Assembly (NCBI GenBank): GCA_024663395.1
Contig: JANFAH010000004.1
Span: 1,736,001-1,800,000 of the forward strand
DNA: 64,000 nt
Origin: Pisolithus tinctorius
Lineage: Eukaryota > Basidiomycota > Agaricomycetes > Boletales > Pisolithaceae
Direction of reading: 5' to 3'
Both the position numbers and the translations under genes were made by a program. This document shows positions 22,613-33,257 of this stretch, piece by piece. Under the pieces are notes generated by a model, which was not told the DNA's origin, did not search any database, and saw only the letters and a program-made list of their open reading frames with translations. The stretch's first letter is position 1. The number at the start of each line of letters is the position of its first letter.

Positions 22613-24145
22613 TCACCCGCCACTCCCATCCACCTCCCATCCACTGCTACAGACCAGATCTTGGTATGCATCGCCTTCCCACATCCGCAGCTTCCACAGG
22701 GCAATGGCCAATGGAGCAGAATCCCCGCGCTTAACGGCGCGCTCATTCGGAACGAGAAGGAATGCATGGCTTCCTCTTCCGCCGCCAGGCGACGATTTTT
22801 TTCGCCGGTTGCCGTCAGAATTGGCTGATGATTGTCCCAACCGACTGCGCCTCTCTGCATCCAAAACCTTGCATGACGCCTTGTGTAGCATAGCCCTTTG
22901 TGGTGCAGATGGGAACATAGTCAGGCCATTATAAAGTGGGACTTGTACAGCTGGAACCAGGCTTGAAAAGGGATGATCCTCTTCAGGAAGGGGGCATTGG
23001 ACTCGGTGTGGTGTCGATAGAGGTAATTGTACCTCGCAGTGGGAACCTGATGCGGATGGTATAACCTGGTCGTCGGACGGAATTTCAGGTCCAATCGAAG
23101 CAGCTGGTTTCTTTCTCGTGATCCGATCCCTATTGGTTGGAGGGACGACCACGACAGCTACGGCATTTCGGTGAGGAACTACTCCTGTTTCTCGCAGTTC
23201 CTTGAATTCCGCCCGTGTGAGCCTACGAAGTACAGTAGCTTCTTGATCATCGTGTCTTGACCGATGCAAAAGCCTTCCTTCCAACAACTGCAGCTCTTGG
23301 ATTATCCTCGAACGGAGATGGCTTATTTGTGTGGCCAGCAACTTGTGGAATATTCCCTTGGGAGCAGTCCGTGGCGGGGCAACTGGAAAGAATAGCTAAA
23401 GATGACTGAAGTATTGGGTTAGATGTCCACTTAAGCTTACTTCGACTGAAATTTGTAGGCGAAAAGATGTCCTTCCGACACGTCAGTTACATTACCAGCT
23501 GGCCCTTTCGCCCCTTGAATTTTGGATGTTGGAGCCCGTCTGGCATCCAGACTTGGAGGGAGCTGGCCCGGCGAGAAGCAGGTAGTTGGAGTGGAATAAG
23601 GCGAATGAGAAAGTCTGGCAATAAATAAGCATGATTTTTATTAACGACAATTTTGCGGGAGCTACCACTAGGCATATGCCTTCGCGAGATGGCATACCAT
23701 CGTATGGGACTGAAGAATATCCTGACTACGAGCTGGTGAACAGGCCGAAGCTTGCTTTCAATACGTGATAGCACATACGATATGGGCTAGACCACCACTC
23801 CCGCTTCTGAACAGTCATCTCCCTCGGGATGTAAGATTCTGCATTTTCAGCAGCGGTCTTACCTGGAGAAACGAGCACGCGAGGAGAAAGGCCTTTGTGT
23901 CTGATATATGCCCTGGTCGTCAAGTAAGATAGACTGCACTCTGCCCACCACGCTGTACAATGGTCGCTCAGGTGTCGGCTGAAAACTCCACTTCCTTCGT
24001 GGTGTAACATGTCCCCCTTTGTCCAGATGCGTTGGCCGCGGTTCCCCAAGTGGTGTTTCCTTGAGCTTTTTGATGAGACGCGGCAGGAGGCGAGGCATAG
24101 ACTGTCCTGACTCCTAGCCGCGAAGCCACTCTGGTACGCAGACAT
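22613..24145 (-). CDS. Conserved fungal protein, probably mitochondrial, function unknown
   Basis: Spliced exons encode a basic protein of about 400 residues. The N-terminus (MSAYQSGFAARSQDSLCLAS) is rich in Arg and Ser and lacks acidic residues, as in mitochondrial presequences. Then come YIPREMTVQKREWWSSPYR, a short exon AISRRHMPS joined to DFLIRLIPLQLPASRR, WMPDGLQHPKFKGRKGQL, and, after another intron, APPRTAPKGIFHKLLATQ and HLRSRIIQELQLLEGRL. The block VLRRLTRAEFKELRETGVVP followed by NAVAVVVVPPTNRD looks strongly conserved in style. The tail is low complexity. I do not know a function. Splicing around 23480-23760 was solved by frame only. It is divergent from the oxidoreductase gene (126 bases between starts). 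Confidence 0.65.
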
Positions 24146-24271
24146 GAGGTAGGCGCTTGCTCAGTGACGCCGTTCGAGGAAACGGGGCGGCTATATGACT
24201 TTATATTGTTCCAGTGATAACAGTCTGGTGACATAGGTCATTCTACAGTACCTCTTTTCTGTTATCCCACC

Positions 24272-25868
24272 ATGACTGCTGCTGCTGCCAACGAATCTAA
24301 ACAGCTGGTTACCCTCGCCGTTGTCGGTTGCGGTCAGCGTGGTGAGGTATGTGACCTTTCTCTGCACGGAGGCATTCTAATAAGCTGCCGATACACCCAC
24401 TTTGTCAGGGATACGCTAGTTATGCACTCAAGGAACCCTATCTATGCAAGGTCGTAGCTATCGCTGAACCCCGCAAGAACACGTGTCAGTTGTTCGCCCA
24501 GGCGCACAACGTCGACGATGCACTCGTTTTCAACCATTGGCAGGACCTTTTACAGGCGTCTGCTGAGACCATCGAGACACTGGGAAGGCGGTTGGCTGAT
24601 GGTGTCATCGTTGCCGTCCAGGACAATATGCATCGTGATGTTGTGATGGCGTTTGCGGCACAGGGTTACCACATATTGTGCGAGAAGCCCATGGCGACCA
24701 CTGCGCGTGACTGCCTTGACATGGAGGCGGCGGTTAAGAAGGCTGGCATCATCTTTGGCATGGGTCATGGTCAATCAACTCTGCTCAGCTCCACGCCTCG
24801 TGTCTGATATCCTGCAGTGTTGCGATACTCACCATACACGAAGGCCATCACAGAGATTATTCGCTCGGGCACCCTTGGAGAACTGGTCAATGCTGTTCAC
24901 GTGGAACCTGTGGGCTATTACCACTTCGCTCATTCGTACGTGCGGGGAAATTGGGCCAAGGAGACAGGAAGTTCATTCTCACTTTTGACCAAAAGCTGCC
25001 AGTGAGGTTACACGTCGGTCGCCTTATATCCATTATCCTTACAAGCCGGCAGTGACATAGATATTCTTTGTCACTGGCTACTGCCAGCCACACCTATCCG
25101 AGTGTCCTCTTTTGGCTCTTTATACCACTTTAAAAAGGAACAGAAGCCTGCGGCTGCTAGTGGTGCCTTGCGCTGCCTGCAATGTCCGGTCGAACGTGAA
25201 TGTCCCTACAGTGCAAAGAAAAGTAAGCAGAGTATTTCCTCACTGGCATACTTCTCATAGTCGTTAGTCTATTTGGATGCTGTATGCAGGGGGCATATCT
25301 CCTGGCCTGTGAGCGTTCTCGTTGATGGAGTACCCGACATTGAGAACGTAACGTACGCGCTGCAAAACGGACCATACGGCCAATGTGTGTATGAGAGTGA
25401 TAATGACGTTTGTGACCACCAGGTAAGAACTTCTGTTACCTTCTATTGCGAATCGTAGCAACTCGTTACCAGGTGGTCAACATCGAATTTTCCTCGGGAG
25501 CGACAGCTTCTTTCACTATGGTCGCCTATACCTCTTTGATATGTGAACGCCAGACACGCCTTCATTTCACTAACGGTGAAATAGTTGGCGACATGTCCAC
25601 ATTTACCGTTACCGACTTCCGCACCGGTCGCAAGACAAGGCACTACCCTAATAATGAAGGTAGAGGTCACGGTGGGGGAGACTTAGGGCTCGTTTCAGCC
25701 TTTGTTGAAGCTGTGAGGTCAAATAACCAGGCACGCCTTGATACCAACGTCAGTGAAATTCTGAAGAGTCACCTGACAGTGTTTGCAGCTGAGAGCAGCC
25801 GAAGAGAAGGAAGGGTGGTGGACTGTGCCGAGTATGAGAAGGGTGCGAGGATGGCACTGGTTGCCTAG
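24272..25868 (+). CDS. Gfo/Idh/MocA family NAD(P)-dependent oxidoreductase
   Basis: This is a Rossmann-fold oxidoreductase of about 420 residues. The N-terminal nucleotide-binding motif is LAVVGCGQRGEGYASYALKE. The catalytic motif HILCEKPMATTARDC carries the family EKP lysine. The C-terminal alpha/beta domain includes GELVNAVHVEPVGYYHFAHS, SCHDIDILCHWLL (the family HDxD) and FSSGATASFTMVAYTSL. A small insertion, CLQCPVERECPYSAKKIYL, holds three Cys that could bind a metal. Introns follow codons at 24345, 24771, near 25000, near 25220 and near 25420; each preserves frame. Members act on sugars or related polyols; the substrate here is unknown. No sugar-metabolism genes flank it. Confidence 0.88.
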
Positions 25869-26743
25869 TTACACACCATCCACTGAAGCTCTGCTAGTAT
25901 GTATGATACGAAGGCCCTCTGGGTGTCCCTGGATGCCACATGAGCAACTCAATTCAATTTGGTTCACCTCGCTGATAAGGAGGAAAATGTGTACTGGAAG
26001 AGTACGGTAGTGTGGTAGGTGGATGCCCCGAAACAACCCAACCAACTTCAAGCTCGAGTTCATTCAGATACATGTAGAGACAACTCTGTCATGGCACCAG
26101 TGTCCCCCAGACCTGGACTCTGACTACATCCAGGAATATGACAACGGCCCCCTCAAATATTATGGAAGCCTACTCAGGGAAAGGGTAGAGCAAAGTGGTG
26201 AACGGATTGTCATCTTACACAGAAATTATGACAAACATAAATCTTCCTCGTGGGTAAGAAGTGACAGGGGGAAGAGAAATTCTACCCCAACATAGCCATT
26301 GAGACACGGACGGAATTGTGCAAAACGTGCATGGGTAAGTAGATAAATTTCGAAGGATAAAAATACAAGGGGGAAGGGGGGGGGGATTTGACTCCCGTGC
26401 GGTGTGTACTTCGATGCCCACAAACCTCGTGCTCTTCCACTAACCTGATATTAGCACCGCTGTTTGTCCATTGCATCCTTGCGAAGGAGACCAAATAGCT
26501 TGACCACATTCGTATTCTGGAGTTCGCTTAGCAGCTGTGATCGACATACCGATCCCAGGAGCAAGGGCTCACATTCAAATCAAACTGTCCTGCAGTACCG
26601 TCAGGCCTTTGAATAGAGACTTGGCAGCACTTCTTAGGGAGACTTGAAGGGTTACGCGGTGTAATAATAAAAGGAACAACAGAAGCTAGGTATCACAGGA
26701 CAAATCGACGGGGAAAAGTACAGGTTAGATCAGCATTGTCATA
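25869..26743. other. Intergenic region with G-runs and a tRNA-like remnant
   Basis: This 875-base convergent gap has no credible gene. Runs of five and ten G lie at 26369-26385. On the minus strand near 26385-26455 the sequence resembles tRNA internal promoter boxes (GGTTAGTGGAAGAGCA and GAGTCAAATCC), but no complete cloverleaf or acceptor stem forms by eye. Confidence 0.4.
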
Positions 26744-28708
26744 TCAATCCTGGAACTCCAATTCTCTGCGAATAATCTCTCGGACTTCCCTGAGTCCCCC
26801 TGCTTCCCGCCTGACCCTACGAGGACTGCGAGTGTGGACTTCCTCGGCACTATCCATTCTGCCTTTGGAACCAGGGCTTAGTGGCAGGATACTCGCAGCC
26901 CCGAGCAATTTCCATCCCGGGCTCGGAGGCGCAGCCAATTTACCGTCAAATGATTTAGTTGGTGGCCCACTGGCCTCGCTGGAGTCAGAAATCTCCGAGT
27001 TCGAACCACTTGGCGGCATCTCAAGCCATTCCTCATTACCAATTTCAAATTGCCTAAGGAAGAACGGGCAAAGGGTCGTGAGCAGCTTGAGAGATTCTGC
27101 GGCTTCCAGGGCAGACATAGGTACGGGAGATGATTTGATAATTGCAGCTGCGACTTGGCTTGTAGGAAGAGCCTTTCTCTTACGAGTTGTGGGGGCGGAA
27201 GTAGATACTGCTGTGGCCGAGAATAACCTTTTTGCCCTGCGTCAATTCAAAGCTACAGCTCAGAACGAGTCTTACTTACATCCATACACTCTCGGCGACG
27301 CCGCCCAGCCGACCGAGTAGACAGCGTCGCCGAATCTCCTCTTGACTCATTTTCTGGATCTGGTCCCTGGACAGCTTACCGCCAACATCATCAGCGCCTT
27401 TTGCTTTGGTAGGGCTCGCTCTCAATGACTTGAGACGGACGCGTTCGTAAAGCGCCTGTCGCCTCGACGTGTTAGGTGTCGGGGGAGCAGTTTCTGCATT
27501 AGGTCCCCGCTGACTGACGGGGGTGGATGGCAAAGAGTCGGAGTCGCTCTCTAATCGCTGCCTGGCAGGTGTCTTGGGTGTAAGGAGACCCGCCAAAGGA
27601 TTGGATCGCCTTTGATGGGAAGATGGAGTCTGAGGGAAATGAAGCGAGGTCTTAGTTTTAGTAGGGGATGCTTCTTTTAATCGTTTATCCATGGTAGGGA
27701 AGGGAATGGCGAATTCAGGAGCTGCCGTCGATCGCTTGATGGGGGATCTCGCGGATTTTGATGGCGAGGTTGGGCTGGACGGGACCATGGTCTTAAGTAT
27801 TTCAGCACCCTTGGGAGATGCGGAGGCCAAAGAACGTGTTAAAGAGGATGCCTTAATGGTTTGAACAGGCAGTTCTGGTAGATCAGCCGTCGGGATGTCA
27901 GGGGTAGAAGAACCATCACGATGCAACTATACGAGGACAACCATGAACCTTGGTTAATAACACGAAGAGGAGACAACTGACTTTGACCCAGCACTGGAGC
28001 TTTGACTGGAATTCAGCACGTCTCTTATCAGTATCCGCTGTCCACCGGGCGACAGCTGCCATGCCACCTTCCATTCCTTTGTCGAGGTCCATTTCTACGT
28101 CGATTCCTAACCCATAGACAGGTATGCGTTTGCCCGCTGCCTTGGAATAATGACTTGTTGGACTGATCACGAGGCCCATTGCTCCTCTAATCCAGTTACT
28201 GGAGGAGCTGGCCGGGTTTGAATCCAAGAAGGGGTTGTCCTCTTCCACGGGTTTTGTGTTTCCCTTCGCTTCTGGAAGCGCTTTGCCGTCCCATTCCCAG
28301 ATCCAACATAGACGTTTGAGGTCATTGACATCGAAGTTAGTGGCAAGACCGGAGTAGGTAGAGATAGACATATGGTTAAGCACGTTTCGGATGATCCCCG
28401 TTTCCGACGGCGATACAGCACATGTCGCTAACGCATGTGAGAGTGCATGTTGGAGAGTGGTTTGAATGGTGGCGAGTCTCGTAAGGTGAGGTGGTAGAGA
28501 AAGTAACGCGTGTCTGCTACTATGTTTATGAGCAGACTTTGGTGGGGTAGGTGGCCTGATAGCAGAATTAGCAGACAGATTGTCTATGTAAATTGGCATC
28601 GTACGCATTTCGAAGTTTCTTAGGTGTGCAAGTCGATTCGTCATCAGAGCTGACAAGCTTGCGTTTCTTCTTAGGAGAAACACCAAGGGAGGCGTAGATA
28701 TCGGTCAT
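26744..28708 (-). CDS. CDT1: DNA replication licensing factor Cdt1-like
   Basis: This encodes a nuclear protein of about 590 residues. It begins [20 protein letters not shown], with a basic nuclear-localisation cluster. A first intron (near 28567-28615) is needed to join PKKLRNAP to [12 protein letters not shown]. The helical domain [40 protein letters not shown] and [19 protein letters not shown] resembles the central (geminin/MCM-region) winged-helix domain of Cdt1. The middle is Ser/Pro rich with many SP/TP sites ([20 protein letters not shown]), suited to CDK control. The C-terminus has [20 protein letters not shown] and [20 protein letters not shown], typical of the Cdt1 C-terminal MCM-binding part. 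The identity is moderate, from domain pattern and order rather than a signature motif. Confidence 0.6.
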
Positions 28709-29883
28709 GGCTGGGTCGTCAATGGCGTGTAGTAAGGAGAGGATGAATATAACAACAGGTGTCGCGGAAGTTGGTCGAACTTAATACGCGCGGCTTGAAC
28801 TTGATCGTGTCGGGCGCACGTGACCAGTTCTCACAAGCGCGTTGAGTCGAGGCGTGTATATCGTCCACGGGCAAACCCATCATAATAGTATCCAAGTTCT
28901 AAGAGGACCGTCAAGAGCAACAAAGGGGCCCATCGATTTTAAGAAGAGACATAACTGGGCGATGTTCGGCCAAATAAACCCAAACTCTAACCTCGATGTC
29001 CCCCCAAAGACCCACCAACGTAGCATAATGGCATCCTTAACCCAGTTACTTGGCTTAACAGGGCTTTATCTCCCAGATCATGTATGCGGCGTGGTGGGCT
29101 GCAAAGTACTTTCATAATTCGACTGAATTGATCAGCATTGTAACGCACGCGCTGGCTTTGCTCCAACTTCCTGAGGCACGGGCGCCCACTACACAGCTTC
29201 TTTACCTAATGAGGCTAGGAGCTTACTCGACGCTTCTGATGAACGAGACCCCCAAAGCCGTTCACGATGGACCTTCTTCCGCGCTTTTCGTTGGCAACTT
29301 GGAGCTTGTCGTGGCAGAATTTAGTATTAAGAAGTTCCTTTCGCGGGGCACCGTGAAGGACGATGAGGCAGGTTTCTCACACGATCTGCAGTCACTCAAA
29401 AAAGGTATCGAGAGCCGAACAACTGAGTTTAATTTGATGGGACGGAAAAAAAAAAAATAGGAAAAGGTTTTGGTGGTGAGTCGGGGATTAGCCGTGCGTA
29501 CTCTGTACATTTATGAACGAATGTTGGGGTGGCCGGTGACCAGTGTGTTGCACGGATTGATGGAAGATTCCATTGACGTACTTGCACCCGATCAGCTGAA
29601 AGGATCCGGAGAGTTGGAAAATGGATTCGGTTCACGCGACTTAACTAAATAAGTCCCCCCCTTCTGGCAGGGTCGTGGCCTCCCTCTGCCATGACCTTGC
29701 CTTATCGGCCCCTCCCCCACCCCTGGCAGATGTAATCATTACAACCCCCCCGTTCTCCTCGATGGCCGGGCGCTAGCTATTCATTACATCGTGAAGCATA
29801 TAAAAGGCTGCCCCTTAGTTTAGTCCGTCCATTCTTTCCGCCGCTCAGAAGTCTACCCTTATTTTCCTCGTTTGCCTTTTCTT
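28709..29883. other. Poorly resolved 1.2 kb region, possible small or decayed gene
   Basis: A promoter-like segment upstream of Cdt1 carries CACGTG at 28817-28822. On the plus strand 29080-29460 reads openly for 126 codons (YLMRLGAYSTLLMNETPKAV, VAEFSIKKFLSRGTVKDDEA) up to a run of eleven A at 29446-29456, after which the frame breaks; 29470-29652 is open in another frame. I cannot build a convincing spliced gene or name a family. The stretch 29650-29800 is C-rich and leads to the next promoter. Confidence 0.35.
29799..29806 (+). promoter_or_regulatory. TATA box of the CCCH zinc-finger gene
   Basis: TATAAAAG lies 78 bases upstream of the ATG at 29884 and is followed by a CT-rich leader (cattctttccgccgctc). 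This spacing suits a fungal core promoter. It is one of the few clear TATA boxes in the window. Confidence 0.6.
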
Positions 29884-31670
29884 ATGGCAACGTCCTCAGT
29901 CGCAGAGTCCAACCAGCAACTCTGGTGAGTATTTTATATTCCCCTCTTCATAGTCCCAACTTCTTACTTGACTCGACTCCAAAGGGATGAGACTCTGGGC
30001 CGGCTGCTCAGCGAGTAGTTATTTTATCGTCGCTGTTGAAATGCACTTACGAGGTCATCACGTAGATCTGTCGTCTGCCACGTTAAAGCGCAACGCGGAG
30101 CTCGAGAATCGAGTCGCGGAACTGGAAGTCGAGCTTGCTGTGTGGAAACAAGCGCATGCCACGGCGCTCGAGGGAGCAGACAGAGAAGCTAAAGCACTTA
30201 AAGGTAGACTCACCGCGTTAAACGGCCAGGTGGACTCTCTTGTGGTCGGTCTTCAAAGTACCTCTCTTCCGACGGCCGTCGTCTGAGTATTTGCAATTAA
30301 AGAACCACTGTTTGCTCGTCCTCTGCGTTATCGATGGGGACGCGTGCATATTCAACGAAAGCCTACTGAGACAAGGCCATGAGGGCGGTCGTCAGGCCGC
30401 TCAACAGCTCACGAAGGCCGTCGCCGAGTATCTAACACGCGAAAATGTCCATACATTGGGCCATCTCTCCTTTTGGATTACCGTTTATTACAACAGGTTA
30501 GGTCTCATCAACGTCTTGGAGCGCCATAAGCTTTGCACTCCAGAACAATTCGAAGCTTTTGTAATGGGCTTCAGTCAAACTTCACCACGATTTTCACTGG
30601 TTGACGTTGGGTACGGCAGAGATGCTACGTTCACCAAGATAGCGGGTCAGACTCATTCTCCATTTTATATTTACAACTCACATTGCATAGAATATCTACA
30701 AACGTACATTCGCTTTCCTCAGACGCAACGGATATTTCTTGCAGGCAAGTAAATACCCGGTGGCGACATTGTTTGTCGCTCTCAACTTCCCCAAGGTAGC
30801 TGTGATAATACATACGTATCCACCATCACGGCATTGCAAAATGACGACCTGCTAAACAAGCTAGCTATCCTCGAAAAAACTGGCGAAGATCAAGGGTTGT
30901 CTCGGAGGTTCCGCCTCCCACCGCTGACCCTGGACAATGTTTTCATGTCCCAAAGGTTTACACCACCACCTCTCGTTACTCTTCCACCTCTGAATGTCAC
31001 CGGATTAAGTCCACGGGATTCCAATGGGGGATTACCTACGCCTCATTCCCCTCCTGTCCTTTCGGTCTCCAGCAATGGCAAACTGATCGACCCAACGTTG
31101 GTGAGTGACAAGTTGTTGGTGGTGTTAGCGGTCTCATTTACAGCGTGTTGGCAGCCGCTTCATAAACGCTAGTCATTCCTGACTTTTGAGAGGAGGTCCA
31201 CAACTGATGCTCTACGTATTTAGATTCCCCCCCGCCTTGTAATGAATATTACTTGATGTCCTGCACTAAAGGCGTATGTCGATTCCGACCCCTAAGCGAC
31301 GTTTGCATTGACAAGTCCCTCAGAGCACCTGTAAATACTCGCACGAATACGTGTTAACTCCCGAGCAGTTGGCAACATTAGCTGCTAATGCGAAGAAGGC
31401 GCCTTGTAATTTTCTGAAAAATGGTATGCATCTTGTCGAGTATCGGGTCATAGACCTGATGGAGCGAACAGGACTTCAATGCCCATATGGGGAGCGATGT
31501 TGCTGGGGTCACACTTGCCCCAATGGCCCAAAATGCTTTCACCTTAGCAAGGGCAAGTGTTGGTTTAAAGGTGGTACGTCAACGCCGAACACTAGCAATA
31601 TTTCGTTTCTGATAAGGGGTTTGCGACCGTAGAAAGCATGCATAACCTTCCTTTGGTCCAGACTAGTTAA
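29884..31670 (+). CDS. Fungal CCCH-type zinc-finger protein with N-terminal alpha/beta domain
   Basis: The protein starts with a coiled coil (NAELENRVAELEVELAVWKQ). A conserved fungal domain of unknown role follows: CLLVLCVIDGDACIFNESLL, GGRQAAQQLTKAVAEYL, VMGFSQTSPRFSLVDVGYGRD split across text, and NTYVSTITALQNDDLLNKLA. A proline-rich linker leads to tandem zinc fingers. Finger one, PCNEYYLMSCTKGSTCKYSH, is C-x7-C-x5-C-x3-H and needs an intron near 31271-31320. Finger two, PCNFLKNGLQCPYGERCCWGH, has the same type of spacing, and a third Cys cluster (CPNGPKCFHLSKGKCW) follows. A short last exon ends HNLPLVQTS. The domain order matches an abundant fungal family thought to bind nucleic acid. 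The joins of the first exons, and the one near 30240-30300, are unresolved. Confidence 0.75.
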
Positions 31671-32014
31671 TGCCTGTTCTTGACCCTGCGCTACCATCCG
31701 TGTACAACATGTTTCGAAGCCCGAACGGCCATGTGTTTTGCGTATAGCATTTCTAAGTTGTTTTTATGTCGGTTTACAGTGGAAGGGCTTGTAAGATTAA
31801 TTCTTCGTTACTATAGTGACTTTTGAATGAAAAGCTTGCCTGTCTGCTGATCATCTGCGTATCTGCCGGCTTTCACGTCAAACAGCCTGATGCCATGCGC
31901 GGAGGCGTGTGAAATCGATAAATCGCGGTCGTAGATAGAACGTCTCACTCTACCACTACGCTCGCCATCCTTGCCTACTCAGCCCTTCGTTCTGCTGTTG
32001 ACGAATCCCCCGCC
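31671..32014. other. Intergenic region, 344 bases
   Basis: This tandem gap lies between the CCCH gene and the RhoGDI gene. It is AT-richer than its surroundings just after 31670. I see no coding signal; it should contain the RhoGDI promoter. Confidence 0.4.
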
Positions 32015-33000
32015 ATGTCCTCTGTCCGTGTTTAGAACGACTCTGTCGTGTATTTGTCGCACTGATGTGATCTTCCAGGCTGACGACCAGGATGATCTCA
32101 AGCCCAGCTTCACCCAAGGTGGGTGAAAGATCAGTGCCACTGACCCACATCCAACGTCGTCTGGCAGGTTACAAGCCCAGTGCTGCAAAGTCGGCAGAAG
32201 AATATGCCAAGCTCGACGCTGAAGACGAGAGTCTTGCACGATGGAAGGCTAGTCTCGGTATCACCTCTGGTACGACAAGTCGTGATACAAGTGGACCAAA
32301 GGTCTGCTCCACCTCTCGGTCCCGCGATTCGATCCCCTTGTATAGATCTATATTTCTAGGTCACGGTCTTGACGCTCGAGCTCAACTCGCCCACCCTTCC
32401 CCATGGGAAGAAGAAGCCGATCATTAATCTTTGCGATCCAGCAGCGGTTGCCGATCTCAAGAAGAACCCAGTCACCATCAAGGAGGGCGTAGAATTCAAG
32501 TGAGCGAGATAGCCCTCTACCTTTACACCCTGCTACTCATCTGATGGGGTTGCACCAGCGTTCGCATCACCTTCAAAGTGAACCACTCGATCATTTCTGT
32601 AAGTGTTCCTTCACGATCCGAGATTCATCCTGCTCATTGTTGCGCCCAGGGCGTCCGTTACATTCAAGTAGTAAAACGAGCTGGTTTAAAAGGTGAGGAC
32701 GCTGTGGTACATTCGCCAACTCAATTCCTGACACGCGTTTAGTGGAGAAGATGGAGCAAATGCTTGGTTCTTATGGCCCTCATCCCAATGGCGAACCATA
32801 CATCAAGGACTTTGATCCAGAGGAGTCCCCAACGGGAATGATCGCTCGTTCCGGTACATACAATGTGAAAAGTCGAGTGGTGGATGACGATGGTGAAGTC
32901 TATGCAGGTATGCCACTTTCACTGAGGTATAACGAAGGAACTGAGACCAGATACCTGAACAGACTGGGAGTGGTGCTTCAGACTTGCCAAAGAGTGGTAG
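32015..33000 (+). CDS. RDI1: Rho GDP-dissociation inhibitor (Rdi1)
   Basis: RhoGDI extracts prenylated Rho GTPases (Rho1, Cdc42) from membranes and holds them in the cytosol. A three-codon first exon, MSS (32015-32023), is spliced to ADDQDDLKPSFTQG (from 32079) and then YKPSAAKSAEEYAKLDAEDE. The N-terminal arm continues DESLARWKASLGI. The immunoglobulin-like domain shows VLTLELNSPTLPHGKK, VTIKEGVEFNVRITFKVNH, SGVRYIQVVKRAGLKVEKME, MLGSYGPHPNGEPYIKDFDP and GMIARSGTYNVKSRVVDDDG. The last exon gives DWEWCFRLAKEW and a stop at 32998-33000, the diagnostic RhoGDI C-terminus. Introns are short and unusually frequent. Confidence 0.95.
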
Positions 33001-33257
33001 ATTGGGAAGAGTTGTTGGTGTATTTTTCACTTTGTGTTTCAGCATTATCCTATGGCATTCCTCTGCATTCCAATCGATCCCGCTGCATGTACACCCCCGT
33101 GTTCGTTTATCCCCAGTCTGTACCGTTAACTCAGCCCGAGAACCGTCGACCGCGTCACTGGTAGTTGGCGACAATTATTGTGTTTATTTTTTGTGAACGT
33201 GGGAGAAAGGGCGACGCCTGCTGTACTTCGTCGCCAGCCATCAATTGCCACCAAGAC

